Positions 29,116-38,465 of a stretch of 64,000 nt of DNA are shown piece after piece. The notes beneath the pieces are model-generated. The model was not told where the DNA came from, did not search any database, and saw only the letters and a list, made by a program, of their open reading frames with translations. Origin of the DNA: Neorhodopirellula lusitana (lineage in GTDB: Bacteria > Planctomycetota > Planctomycetia > Pirellulales > Pirellulaceae); NCBI RefSeq assembly GCF_900182915.1, contig NZ_FXUG01000007.1:248001-312000 (forward strand). Reading direction: 5' to 3'. Numbering within the stretch: the stretch's first letter is position 1; each line of letters opens with the position of its first letter. Made by a program: the position numbers and the translations under genes.

Positions 29116-29425
29116 ATCAGATCACATTCCCATATCTTTCAGACTCCCAGAAAGCACACCGACTGTGCATCCCCAGTCGAAGTTCACGTAGGTCGGTACA
29201 CCGAACTACCTCAAACAAAGAGCCAGTCCCTAGCCCACCACATGCGCTGCTCAGGAACGAATTGTGAGTCTTGCGGTGCGACCTACATACCGACTCCCCA
29301 CACGACTGCTAAATAGCTCAAAACGCCAAAAAATCTCACACCACCCGTTAAACTAGCGGGGTCACCTTCGCCAATAGAGACACGCGGGTTGCCCCCCATA
29401 CAGAACGCCAGATCGCCCCCCCCCA
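29116..29425. other. Intergenic region ending in a C9 tract
   Basis: 310 bp without a gene. The notable element is a run of nine C at 29416-29424, immediately before the AATG start of the next gene, where a ribosome-binding site would be expected. Confidence 0.6.
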
Positions 29426-30688
29426 ATGACCACCAATAATAGCGAACTACTACCAATCAAGGTCTTGATGGTCGTCGACAACGCTGGGCACACTACCGAA
29501 GTATTCATCAGAAATGAAATCAAGTTTCTATCGGAACAGATCGACACCCTCCACGTACTTTCGGGGCCCATAAAAAACATAGAGTATGATAGCGTTCAAA
29601 ATCATGTACTGGAGCATCTCTTGGAGCACTCACCAGTACCCATTGGAATCCCCTCAATACTACTGGCACTTCCATCTCTTGCAGCACAAGTCTTGCGCTA
29701 CCCAGGTCTTGCACGATTCGCTATTCGAAACCTAACGACCCCGAGAGAAACTCTAATAAACTTATTTAGGTATGGGCCGATCGCCGACAAGCTCAATACT
29801 GAGTATGACATCGTTCACATTCAGTTCGCTCACATGCTATATGATGTGCAAAACCTGCGACAAGCTGGGGTAATCCACGCACGCAAGCTGGCGTGCTCAT
29901 TTCGCGGGCACGACATCAGCAAGAGACATTTAGTCCACAGGCTAAAACGCTATATCTCTAGCAAGGAATCCATCGATCTATACCTACCGGTTTCAGAACT
30001 ATTTCGAAAAGAGCTAATATCGATGGGAGCTTGCCCCGAATCGGTGATTACGAAATATTCACCGATTGATGTCGAAGGCATTAATCCCGCAATACTTGAC
30101 GAAAACAAATTCCATAACGAAGAAGCGATCAACATCGTCACCTGCGGACGCCTCATAGAAACAAAGGGCTTCGACCTCTTGATAGCCGCGGCTGCGACCC
30201 TAAGGGACAGGCACAATATCAAGATATGGATCATTGGCGACGGACCGAACAGAGATCAAATCAACGATCAAATTGCTCGCCTCAACTTAACATCGATGGT
30301 CACACTTCTAGGTGCATTGCCTCACGAAGAGGTCCTGAAACGAATATCGTCAGCGGCGGTTTTCATTCTTTGTTCACGCAGAGCGGAAGACGGAGACAGA
30401 GAAGGGATACCAAACGTCCTAAAAGAAGCAATGGCTTTGCGAACACTCACCGTGGCGTCAGATCACAGCGGCATCCCTGAACTAATTGAAAACAATGAGA
30501 CGGGCTTTCTCTTCAGTGAGGACTCAGTACAAAGCCTGATCGACTGCTTAGAAAACGTCTTGTCAATGCCACGACAAGAAAAGGACAGAATCACCCGCAG
30601 TGCTCAAGAATACGTTACAGCAAAGTTTAGTATGCTTACCTGTGGCAACGTTCAACTTGCGGCGTACCGAGGAGCTCTCACGAATTGA
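29426..30688 (+). CDS. Glycosyltransferase family 4 (WcaL/AmsK-like)
   Basis: A 420-residue GT-B fold transferase. The N-terminal domain opens with VLMVVDNAGHTTEVFIRNEI and has the FRGHDIS segment at about residue 159, typical of the colanic-acid/amylovoran subgroup. The C-terminal nucleotide-sugar domain has VTCGRLIETKGFDLLIAAAA, WIIGDGPNRDQI, LLGALPHEEV and the EX7E motif in REGIPNVLKEAMALRTLTVASDHSGIPELI. Cytosolic face of the membrane, adding one sugar to the repeat unit; donor unknown. The following GT2 gene starts 4 bp after its stop, indicating an operon. A C9 tract directly precedes its ATG. Confidence 0.92.
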   Translation: MTTNNSELLPIKVLMVVDNAGHTTEVFIRNEIKFLSEQIDTLHVLSGPIKNIEYDSVQNHVLEHLLEHSPVPIGIPSILLALPSLAAQVLRYPGLARFAIRNLTTPRETLINLFRYGPIADKLNTEYDIVHIQFAHMLYDVQNLRQAGVIHARKLACSFRGHDISKRHLVHRLKRYISSKESIDLYLPVSELFRKELISMGACPESVITKYSPIDVEGINPAILDENKFHNEEAINIVTCGRLIETKGFDLLIAAAATLRDRHNIKIWIIGDGPNRDQINDQIARLNLTSMVTLLGALPHEEVLKRISSAAVFILCSRRAEDGDREGIPNVLKEAMALRTLTVASDHSGIPELIENNETGFLFSEDSVQSLIDCLENVLSMPRQEKDRITRSAQEYVTAKFSMLTCGNVQLAAYRGALTN

Positions 30689-30692
30689 CGCC

Positions 30693-31688
30693 ATGAAACC
30701 GAAACACGAGCCATTAATCAGTGTTGTAATTCCGACATACAATCGGGAAGACATCATCACGGACGCACTAAACAGCGTCTACCAACAAACATACCGTCCC
30801 TTAGAAATCATAGTCGTAGACGACGGATCGACCGACAATACCACGGGAGTCGTATCGCACTGGATTCGCTCCCACTCTGAAGACCCATCACTGTTTCGAA
30901 CTCAGCTTGTATACCAGCGAAATGGACGCGCCCCGGCAGCGAGAAACAAAGGAATACGATCAGCAAAAGGGAAATACGTTCAATTCCTAGACTCTGATGA
31001 CATCTTGTATGGCAATTCAATTCGGTTAAAGTTCGATGCAATACAAGGAAGTTCCTGCTTGTATGCCTACTCAAAAAATCACCTTCTCGATTGCGAAGGA
31101 ACTATTGTTGGAACGTGTGGACAACCTTGGCCAAAAACGGGAGGCGCTATCGCCACATACCTTTTTGACACTATTGGCCCACTAATCCCAAGCTATTTCT
31201 TCGACGAAATCGGGGGCTGGGATGAGTCCTTAATCGCAACAGACGAAATCGAGCTTCACGGGCGACTCAAGGCGAGATACGGTGAAGGCGCGTACGTCGA
31301 TGAGTTTTGCCATGCCGCGCGGGACCACGCCGGCCCCCGGGTTTCACAAACACCCACTCATCCAGATCCATCATCACTCATCGTCATAAGAAAACTGATC
31401 GACTTGACGAAAGGCAGCAAGCTCGACACACCAGCAGAACGGAACGCTATATCACGTCTTGCGAGTTCGATAACGGAATCATACGCTAAATACAACCATG
31501 ACGAGATGGCCATGCAAGCCTTTGAGTTAGCAAAGGCTCAATCAACAGGAAAGCGTCGCACAGTCTTCTTTTTGCAATCTGTACTTTACCATATTCTCCC
31601 AGCCCCGCTTTTTTGCAAGACCTTCATACATCTTCGGAAGCTTGTTGCATTTACGCATAGGATACGCACATTGAAACAGATCAGCTGA
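30693..31688 (+). CDS. Glycosyltransferase family 2
   Basis: A 331-residue inverting GT-A transferase. ATG 30693 is chosen because the family sequence begins at once (ISVVIPTYNREDIITDALNS); the frame is open further upstream but there it overlaps the previous gene. The nucleotide-binding EIIVVDDGSTDNT is at about residues 39-51, and the DxD-type metal site in YVQFLDSDDILY at about 96-107. FFDEIGGWDESLIATDEIELHGRL at about 172-195 supplies the acceptor-side ED-like motif. The C-terminal 120 residues are helical and basic, perhaps membrane-associating. It lies 4 bp after the GT4 gene. Confidence 0.9.
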   Translation: MKPKHEPLISVVIPTYNREDIITDALNSVYQQTYRPLEIIVVDDGSTDNTTGVVSHWIRSHSEDPSLFRTQLVYQRNGRAPAARNKGIRSAKGKYVQFLDSDDILYGNSIRLKFDAIQGSSCLYAYSKNHLLDCEGTIVGTCGQPWPKTGGAIATYLFDTIGPLIPSYFFDEIGGWDESLIATDEIELHGRLKARYGEGAYVDEFCHAARDHAGPRVSQTPTHPDPSSLIVIRKLIDLTKGSKLDTPAERNAISRLASSITESYAKYNHDEMAMQAFELAKAQSTGKRRTVFFLQSVLYHILPAPLFCKTFIHLRKLVAFTHRIRTLKQIS

Positions 31689-32527
31689 GAGCGTCTAAGG
31701 CATCAACCACTACTCAACTCCGTTCAGCCATCACCAATCCAGATCTACCAATATAGCGATCATTCAGAAAACCGTTTTAGCCAGTATCCATGCTCGAATT
31801 AGAGCAAGATACCCTAGTCAGCAATTGAGATCTGAATGCCCAGGATACACTAAACTCATCGCTGGAGATCTTGAGCACTTCACACGAAACGTTGTGTGGG
31901 TAATTCGATTGTTATTGCACTTAGCAATTGCTGATGGCACATCTCAAATTCGTACGATCGCATTGCAAGAGAAGCTGTCGCACTCAGCAGAATAGCAACA
32001 TCACCCAAGGGCGACCTTACGCGTCTATATCCCGAACGGCATCACCCAAAAGCCGATAATTAACCTCCAAGCTTTTAAAGGCAAACTTTTGGCGTACTTG
32101 CCAACGATCAATTTTTTTAAGCGAAAACGTCTTGCGACCGCGATTCGGCCGTTTGCTTCCGGGAAGACAAAAGCAACTCCAAGCTGGGTTGCGATAAAGC
32201 TTGAACAACGCCCCCGACTCCCCTGCCTCGCTGGCAGCGAGTTCAATTGCGCCTTGTCCTACGAACGCCCACATAACGAGTGCTAGATGCCTTGCATTTC
32301 ACTAACAACGAACACAAGAAAACAAGAAACGGGCACACAACCTTCGTGCTCAACGCGGATTACTGTAACACGCTTTCGCCCCAACACTATGGCGACATAA
32401 GTGAAACGAATAGCCCGGAGTATCTTTGGACCTTCAGCTTTCGACGCTTTTGATTGACTACGTGATATCGAGACAAAGAGTAGCACAATAACGCACTCCC
32501 TTAAGCGCACTCCGAGGCACCCCTAAC
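31689..32527. other. 840-bp stretch without recognised gene
   Basis: A plus-strand frame is open at about 31700-31994 but has no start codon and no family signature. The minus-strand frame at 32017-32274 is equally unconvincing. It may contain a decayed gene between two transferase operons. No repeat was noticed. Confidence 0.5.
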
Positions 32528-33757
32528 ATGAACCAACGACCTTTGAGAATTGCATGGATCACTCCCAGCCTCCGCGGCAGAGGCGTAACGACCGTTTGTG
32601 AAGAAGCCGCCAAAAGCGTCGCACAACTTACAAATCACGACGTCCATCTCGTCTGCGCCTACGAGAAACCGCCCAACGCAGAAATCGACGCTCCTGTCAC
32701 CATTCATGACCTACGCCTCCCCCGCAACGACCGCCTATCCGCGTGCAACGGGATGCACAAATGGATTAAACTCAAAAACCCCGATGTAGTTCTATTCAAC
32801 GATACACCCGCCATCGAACCGTATTGGCCCTACGTACCTAGAAAGGTCAGGACAATTGGCGTGCTCCACGACATAGCTTATGGCTGGAAGCGGCCGTTCA
32901 TCGACTGCAAGCACTATCTCGACGGTATCGTTGCGGTGAGCGACTTTGTCTACGATTCAATATCAAAATCTCTTTCTGATTTCCCGGGGATCTTTGCAAC
33001 GGTCGAGAACGGGGTCTCGATTCCAAATTTGGTTTCGGGCAAAGATCCATCTGGCATCCTGCACCTCGTATTTTTTGGTGCTATCGATCGGCAGAAGGGC
33101 GCCTACGATCTGCCTGCGATAGTCAAAGCTGTCTCCGCCCTTGGTATAGAATTCAAGCTATCGATACTCGGGGGAACGGACCTCGTTCTCGCCCAGGAAA
33201 TTGAAAGAGCAGCAAAAGACAATGAAATTATTTGGTATGGCAGACTTGAGCGAGCAGAGTGCTTTAAGATTCTCAGGAAGGCGCACGTTTATCTAGCTCT
33301 AAGCCGAAGCGAATCATTCGGACTGACGACAGTTGAAGCGATGGCTACAGGCTGTGTCCCGGTTGGCTACCAAAGCGGAGGCACCGCAGCCATCGTTGAA
33401 AACGAAGAATCGGGCCTTCTGGTCACACTCTGCGAACACAAACGTCTAGCAGAAGCAATACATCGTCTTAACGACGACCGAGACCGCCTGGCCAGAATGA
33501 GCTTACGCTCTTCAAATCGCGCGATATCCCAATACAACACGAAGGCAATGGGGCAACGGTACGTCGAACTAATCGAACGCGTCTACCAATCGCCATCAGT
33601 ATCTAGCAGACTCGATTTTCAAAACTTCCAATTACCAAGATCCAACAACCGTCGTTACGCCGCGATCGTACCTAGCGGCATTCGAAAACGGATAAATCAA
33701 CTGATATCTTTGAATCCTAGGCTAGAAGACGCAGCAAGAAAGTGGAAGGGAATATGA
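32528..33757 (+). CDS. Glycosyltransferase family 4
   Basis: A 409-residue GT-B transferase. N-terminal IAWITPSLRGRGVTTVCEEAAKS fits the glycine-rich acceptor loop. IGVLHDIAYGW and VAVSDFVYDSI mark the middle. The C-terminal domain has LVFFGAIDRQKGAYDLPAIV, IWYGRLERAECFKILRKAHVYLALS and the EX7E motif in SESFGLTTVEAMATGCVPVGYQ. The donor is not predictable. The last 50 residues are basic. It is followed after 52 bp by an acyltransferase gene, so the pair may decorate and extend the same unit. Confidence 0.92.
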   Translation: MNQRPLRIAWITPSLRGRGVTTVCEEAAKSVAQLTNHDVHLVCAYEKPPNAEIDAPVTIHDLRLPRNDRLSACNGMHKWIKLKNPDVVLFNDTPAIEPYWPYVPRKVRTIGVLHDIAYGWKRPFIDCKHYLDGIVAVSDFVYDSISKSLSDFPGIFATVENGVSIPNLVSGKDPSGILHLVFFGAIDRQKGAYDLPAIVKAVSALGIEFKLSILGGTDLVLAQEIERAAKDNEIIWYGRLERAECFKILRKAHVYLALSRSESFGLTTVEAMATGCVPVGYQSGGTAAIVENEESGLLVTLCEHKRLAEAIHRLNDDRDRLARMSLRSSNRAISQYNTKAMGQRYVELIERVYQSPSVSSRLDFQNFQLPRSNNRRYAAIVPSGIRKRINQLISLNPRLEDAARKWKGI

Positions 33758-33809
33758 GACGCCAAACTGCACGTTCGTTGCAACCCTGTGTATTAAGGAA
33801 CGGTCGGAA

Positions 33810-34328
33810 TTGATCTCCTCACCCAAGCTTTTTGCAGCCTCCCTTATATTCCGGTTGCTGCCCGAAACAAGGTGCTTCCGCTTTAAAGTGCAACTACTGC
33901 GGTTCGCTGGTGCGCAAGTGGCATACGATGCTCGAATCTGTTCATCAGTAAAAGTCTTTGGTACGGGAGAACTTAGCATCGGAGCCAACACGTGGGTTGG
34001 CCACGAGGTACTTCTAATTGTCTCGTCTACAGTTGCGATCGGCGACAACGTTGACATCGGGCCCCGTGTCTACATCGGTACTGGAACTCATCTCGTGGAC
34101 AGCGAAGGACCGCGGACGGCGGGACCAGGCGTTAGCAAGCCAATCACTGTGCAGAATGGTGCATGGATAGGTGCGTGTGCAACCATACTTCCGGGTGTCA
34201 CCATCGGGACCAAGGCGCTCGTTGGCGCTGGATCACTTGTCCGCACTGACATCTCTAGTGATATGGTTGTTGCTGGCGTTCCAGCACGGACCATTCGATC
34301 AATAGCCTCTCCTGGAATCAACCAGTGA
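33810..34328 (+). CDS. Hexapeptide-repeat acyltransferase (WcaF/maltose acetyltransferase-like)
   Basis: A 172-residue left-handed beta-helix protein: FGTGELSIGANTWVGHEVLLIV, VAIGDNVDIGPRVYIGTGTHLVD with the catalytic-type His, and ITVQNGAWIGACATILPGVTIGTKALVGAGSLVRTDI, ending in MVVAGVPARTI. It probably transfers an acetyl group to a sugar in the locus product. The start is a TTG at 33810 with GGAA-type sequence about 8 bp before it; no ATG is in frame nearby. The stop overlaps the next gene's GTG start (34325), indicating translational coupling. Confidence 0.87.
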   Translation: MISSPKLFAASLIFRLLPETRCFRFKVQLLRFAGAQVAYDARICSSVKVFGTGELSIGANTWVGHEVLLIVSSTVAIGDNVDIGPRVYIGTGTHLVDSEGPRTAGPGVSKPITVQNGAWIGACATILPGVTIGTKALVGAGSLVRTDISSDMVVAGVPARTIRSIASPGINQ

Positions 34329-35422
34329 ATCTCGTTTTTTGGCAAAACATCCTTAGTCCCCATCAAGTCCCGTATATCCGCGAACTGAAACGAAGTGGAC
34401 ATGATGTAACAATCGTTGCAGACGAACGGATAAGCCTCAGTCGTTCTCGCATGGGTTGGGAAGCTCCAAATTCTGGGGACGTCAAGGTGATAATAGGTCC
34501 GTCAAAATTAGAGACAACGAATTTTATTCATGCGTGTGCTAGTGACACGGTGCACGTGATGGCTGGCGCACGACTAACTGAGCTTGGCGCCCTTGCATGC
34601 CAAGAAGTAGTGAAAAGCAACGCAAGACTAGGTATCATTTCCGAATCGCCAGATCCGCGAGGATGCCGATTTTACTTACGTCGCAGTAAATATATCTTAG
34701 AACGATTGACCCGAGGAAGACACTTCGACTTCGTACTAGGAATGGGAAGAAAAGGCACCGATTGGTTTCAATCTTGTGGATATTCAAAAAAGCGTGTTTT
34801 CGAATTTTCATATGTCGTGGATGAGCAAGTTCCTGAAACGCATGTCAGCGAAAATTCTTTTGTTCGTCTTCTTTATGTCGGGCAACTGATTAAACGCAAA
34901 GGGTTAGACACCTTGCTCTACGCATTGGCAGCGACACCCAAAGAACTGAAGCTCGATATAGTAGGAGACGGCCCGCAGCGATCTCAACTAGTCTCGCTCG
35001 CTGAGCGACTGCACATTAGCGACCAACTAACTTGGCATGGGAGCCTGAACTCGGTAGCTGCACGCCATAAGATGAGCAATTGCGATGCATTGATTCTTCC
35101 AAGCTACCATGACGGTTGGGGCGCTGTCGTCAATGAGGCACTATGCTCAGGAACCCCGGTAATATGCAGCGATGGCTGTGGCGCATCATCGCTTTTAACA
35201 CGCGAGCAAATCGGCGTGACTTTTCCAGCTGGAAACGTAGATCTTCTGCGTGAAAAGATTATTTCAGCGGTTCAGAAGGGCCCGGTAAATAGACGACAGA
35301 GAGCGGAAATAGTGAATTGGTACGCAAAAGCATCACCAACTTCCGTGGCAGAGTATTTTTCCGCCATCATGAGCCACACCTACTTATCGGCAACTCGTCC
35401 AAACGTGCCGTGGGCGCAATAG
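34325..35422 (+). CDS. Glycosyltransferase family 4
   Basis: A 365-residue GT-B transferase starting at GTG 34325, overlapping the acyltransferase stop by 4 bp. The N-terminus begins VFWQNILSPHQVPYIREL. ISESPDPRG and DFVLGMGRKGTDWFQSCGY occur mid-domain. The nucleotide-sugar domain shows LLYVGQLIKRKGLDTLLYALA, LDIVGDGPQRSQL, LTWHGSL and an EX7E-like motif in LILPSYHDGWGAVVNEALCSGTPVICSD, where the first acidic residue is replaced by Asp/Gly context. Specificity is unknown. Confidence 0.9.
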   Translation: MNLVFWQNILSPHQVPYIRELKRSGHDVTIVADERISLSRSRMGWEAPNSGDVKVIIGPSKLETTNFIHACASDTVHVMAGARLTELGALACQEVVKSNARLGIISESPDPRGCRFYLRRSKYILERLTRGRHFDFVLGMGRKGTDWFQSCGYSKKRVFEFSYVVDEQVPETHVSENSFVRLLYVGQLIKRKGLDTLLYALAATPKELKLDIVGDGPQRSQLVSLAERLHISDQLTWHGSLNSVAARHKMSNCDALILPSYHDGWGAVVNEALCSGTPVICSDGCGASSLLTREQIGVTFPAGNVDLLREKIISAVQKGPVNRRQRAEIVNWYAKASPTSVAEYFSAIMSHTYLSATRPNVPWAQ

Positions 35423-36000
35423 CTAAGGGTTGAACGCATACACCTCTGCCCGCTTGGAATCGTCACTGATACACTGGTTGGGTTCCGCGTCCATACAAGC
35501 TAGAAAACCAATGACTATTCAGCTGCGTGGTAAACCTTACCTTGGCCATGCCCCGTTTCACAAAAGGGAGGCAGCTTCAATTCACAAGGGTCGCCATCCC
35601 GCCTAAGCTCTTGCTAGCATTGCAGCATTTTAAAATGTCTCAATAACTACGAAAACGATAAACGCTCCGCTAGAGGTCGCCAAAATACCGTGGAGTTCAA
35701 GAAGGCTTAATTATGCGCAAATTCAATTTTCCCTTCGCATGCTAGGTCACATCAACCAAACTTGATTTGCCGTTATAGCTCAGGCCTTTCTTTCTTCCTT
35801 CCAGCACGGATCTGGTTCTACTCAGTCCTACGTGACCACTTTGGTGGGAGTGTAATTTCGAGATGCAATTCTCCCGACGAAGATCCCCGCATATTCTTGC
35901 ACTTTAGCCAGTGCGAATAAACGAGACCGCTATTCGGTCGTTTTCGAAAAATACACTTTACCTGATTCACATTCGCAGTTTGGTTTCGGCGACAATTTAA
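35423..36000. other. Intergenic region before the wzy-like gene
   Basis: 578 bp, AT-rich near its 3' end, no coding frame with protein character and no clear repeat. It likely holds a promoter for the polymerase gene. Confidence 0.5.
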
Positions 36001-37350
36001 ATGCATCAACTTAACACTCTTATAGAGTTGCTAGCTTCGCCGCTCGGCGTAGGTGGCGTCACAGCGATGGGGGCAGTCCTTGTACTCGCTAGCCGTTCAC
36101 CACGGCTAGCGATATGGACACTCGCGTTACCGCTGTTTGTATCCACGTTTGGCAAGTATCGTTTTATAAAATCTCCTTACGTCTTCCCTCTCAACTACCT
36201 TGAGGCATACTCACGCCCCTTGTTCGCCTTACTACTCGTCCTACTGCTGCTGATCTTTTATACAAGCAACCACGTACGGACTCGATTTCGTGCTCAACGG
36301 TCGTCCGTTATATTTTTTATTTTCCAGCTATATTTTGCTGCTTTGATGATATTCAACGATGTAGAAAACGGTCTTCTTTCAGTACCAATCTTCTCATTGT
36401 CCTTCTTAGCCGCTGTATTGCTCTACAATCAATTGCGAACAGATCAATGGAGAATGCTGTTCGTAGAAACGATCGCAGGGTGCGGCGCAATCTTTACCCT
36501 CGCTTGTACATATCAGTGGCTACTCGCCCCCCAGAACTCGGTTTGGGCGGGACGCTTCATTGGGATAACTAGCAACTCGCAACATACCGCTCAGTTCTTA
36601 GCACTATTTATCATCCCATCCGTGTATCTTGCGTGTTCAACACTCCAACATGCGACGATCCGGAATGTGTTGTGGATGTGTATCGCCATGGAGTGCGGGC
36701 TATTGCTTTACACAGGATCACGAACTGGAATATTGATGACTCTATTGCCCCTGTGTGTCATGTTTCGACATCGATCTCGATACTTAGCATTTGCCGCGAT
36801 TGGCTTGGCGGTTGTGGTTGTACTCGCAGTGCTCTTCGTTCCGGAAACGCAGGTTGCTGCCGAGCGCCTAACCTCGACTCAAGACACGCGTTCAGTACTA
36901 TTCACGAAACTCTGGCATCAGTTTCTGGAAAATCCGTTATTCGGTAAAATGGCCACGATGACCTTCCTAGGAATTAAACGTGTTCAGATACAAGAGAACA
37001 GCTACTTAATGGTGGCATCGATGATGGGGGTTCTTGGCATCTGTATTTTTGGAGCGTTCTTGGCGACGGTAGGGGGTGCGATGCGAAAACTCTACTCCTA
37101 CCCGAATCCAACCGGCAAACCGCAATTTCGGGACTTTATTTTGGCGAGCCTGGTTTCCATCTTAGCAGGCGCTTTCTTTGAAGGTTTCCTGTTCGCAATC
37201 GTTGGCCCGTGCTATCTGTTGTTGTATCTGTACGCCGCCATGGCAGAAGACTTGGCTCAAGAACCGGTGCCGAACCTGAAAAGATCTGCGATGCAACCTT
37301 CCCTTCCGATCCGTCCGCCTGTCTATCCGAAAGACGTGGCGTCCGCGTGA
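36001..37350 (+). CDS. O-antigen ligase/Wzy-like polysaccharide polymerase
   Basis: A 449-residue integral membrane protein with about 11-12 hydrophobic helices. A large loop at about 175-200 (QWLLAPQNSVWAGRFIGITS) and the GSRTGILMTLLPL segment at about 240-252 are typical of the O-antigen ligase/polymerase family. HQFLENPLFGKMATM at about 311-325 corresponds to the conserved loop before the last helices. It probably polymerises the repeat units after flipping. The stop overlaps the next gene's GTG (37347-37350). Wzy and WaaL ligase cannot be separated from sequence alone, but the presence of Wzx and Wzc supports Wzy. Confidence 0.87.
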   Translation: MHQLNTLIELLASPLGVGGVTAMGAVLVLASRSPRLAIWTLALPLFVSTFGKYRFIKSPYVFPLNYLEAYSRPLFALLLVLLLLIFYTSNHVRTRFRAQRSSVIFFIFQLYFAALMIFNDVENGLLSVPIFSLSFLAAVLLYNQLRTDQWRMLFVETIAGCGAIFTLACTYQWLLAPQNSVWAGRFIGITSNSQHTAQFLALFIIPSVYLACSTLQHATIRNVLWMCIAMECGLLLYTGSRTGILMTLLPLCVMFRHRSRYLAFAAIGLAVVVVLAVLFVPETQVAAERLTSTQDTRSVLFTKLWHQFLENPLFGKMATMTFLGIKRVQIQENSYLMVASMMGVLGICIFGAFLATVGGAMRKLYSYPNPTGKPQFRDFILASLVSILAGAFFEGFLFAIVGPCYLLLYLYAAMAEDLAQEPVPNLKRSAMQPSLPIRPPVYPKDVASA

Positions 37351-38465
37351 AGATCACGCATCTTATTAGCTCTCTCGATGCAGGTTACGGTGGCCCAGTC
37401 GTTGCACTTGAAGGGTTGTGCCGGGGTTTGCAACAGGCTGCCGATATCTCGCTTGAAGTTGTCAGTTCGGGGGCGGTCTACGGTGGTGAGTCAGTCGCCG
37501 GGAGATTGGCGGAGATCGACATCAACGTATCGGAATCTCCATTGGACTTCCAAAGTCAGGTGCAAGTCGTCCAGGCGAGCGACCTGGTGCACGTGCATGG
37601 TGTTTGGGACCCCGCGTTCCACGACGTGATCACCCTCTGCCGACGAACGAACACGCCCTACATCGTACGTCCTTGCGGCATGCTCGATCCGTGGAGTCTG
37701 AAGCAGAAACGCTTTAAGAAGTGGATCTACCGCACCATCCGCCTGAACGCACATCTGCGGGATGCTGCGGCCATTCACTTCACGACCCAAGCCGAATTCG
37801 AGCTGGCGAACTCATTTTGTCGCCCAGGCCAGGCCATCATCGAACCCAACGGCGTTTTTCTTGACGATTTCACGACCGCACCGTCGGACGAACTTCGGCA
37901 AGGATGGGGGATTCCAAAAGATGCTACTTTGGCTTTGTTCTTGGGCCGGATCCATCCCAAGAAAGGCATTGAGTTTCTGATTCGCGCGTTCCAACGACGG
38001 CCCGAACTGAATCTGCACCTGGTTGTCGCTGGCAATGGAGAAGCGGAATATGTCCGAAAGGTCGCGAGCATGGCCGCGGATGATCCGCGTATCCATTTTG
38101 TCGGAATGCTTGAGGGAAAGATCAAGAAACAAAGCTTGGCGACAGCCGACTTCTTTGTCTTGACCAGTTACCAAGAAAACTTTGGTAATGCGGTAGTGGA
38201 GGCTCTGGCCAGTGGTACACCGGTATTGATTAGTCCCGGAGTTAACTTGGTCGATGTGGTGCAACAACGTCAGATCGGGGAGGTAGTGGAATTGAACGAG
38301 GAAGCAATTGCGTCCACCCTAGTCCGCTGGGTTAACTCACCTGAAATGGTCGCCGACTATGCGGTTCGATGCCGCACGACAGCCGGTGAGCTTTTTGACT
38401 GGGCCGCGATTGGCAAGCGGTGGGTCGATCACTACGAAAAACTGATATCCACACCCCTGTCATGA
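37347..38465 (+). CDS. Glycosyltransferase family 4
   Basis: A 372-residue GT-B transferase starting at GTG 37347 inside the end of the polymerase gene (GTGA overlap). The N-terminus has the expected ITHLISSLDAGYGGPVVALEGL glycine loop. VHVHGVWDPAFHDVI, YIVRPCGMLDPWSLKQKRFKK and FTTQAEFELA follow, as in WcaI/WbaZ-like enzymes. The C-terminal domain has LFLGRIHPKKGIEFLIRAF, LVVAGNGEAEYVRKV, FVGMLEGKIKKQSLATADFFVLTS and the EX7E region ENFGNAVVEALASGTPVLIS. Its stop overlaps the next gene by 4 bp. GC content returns to the genomic level from this gene on. Confidence 0.93.
   Translation: MKITHLISSLDAGYGGPVVALEGLCRGLQQAADISLEVVSSGAVYGGESVAGRLAEIDINVSESPLDFQSQVQVVQASDLVHVHGVWDPAFHDVITLCRRTNTPYIVRPCGMLDPWSLKQKRFKKWIYRTIRLNAHLRDAAAIHFTTQAEFELANSFCRPGQAIIEPNGVFLDDFTTAPSDELRQGWGIPKDATLALFLGRIHPKKGIEFLIRAFQRRPELNLHLVVAGNGEAEYVRKVASMAADDPRIHFVGMLEGKIKKQSLATADFFVLTSYQENFGNAVVEALASGTPVLISPGVNLVDVVQQRQIGEVVELNEEAIASTLVRWVNSPEMVADYAVRCRTTAGELFDWAAIGKRWVDHYEKLISTPLS

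Noticed and set aside
31700-31994. Open plus-strand frame of about 98 codons after the GT2 gene
   Set aside because: No start codon and no recognisable similarity. It may be a gene remnant but cannot be supported.
32017-32274. Minus-strand 85-residue frame as a small gene or transposase remnant
   Set aside because: No conserved motif, overlapping frames on both strands and AT-rich random-looking sequence.
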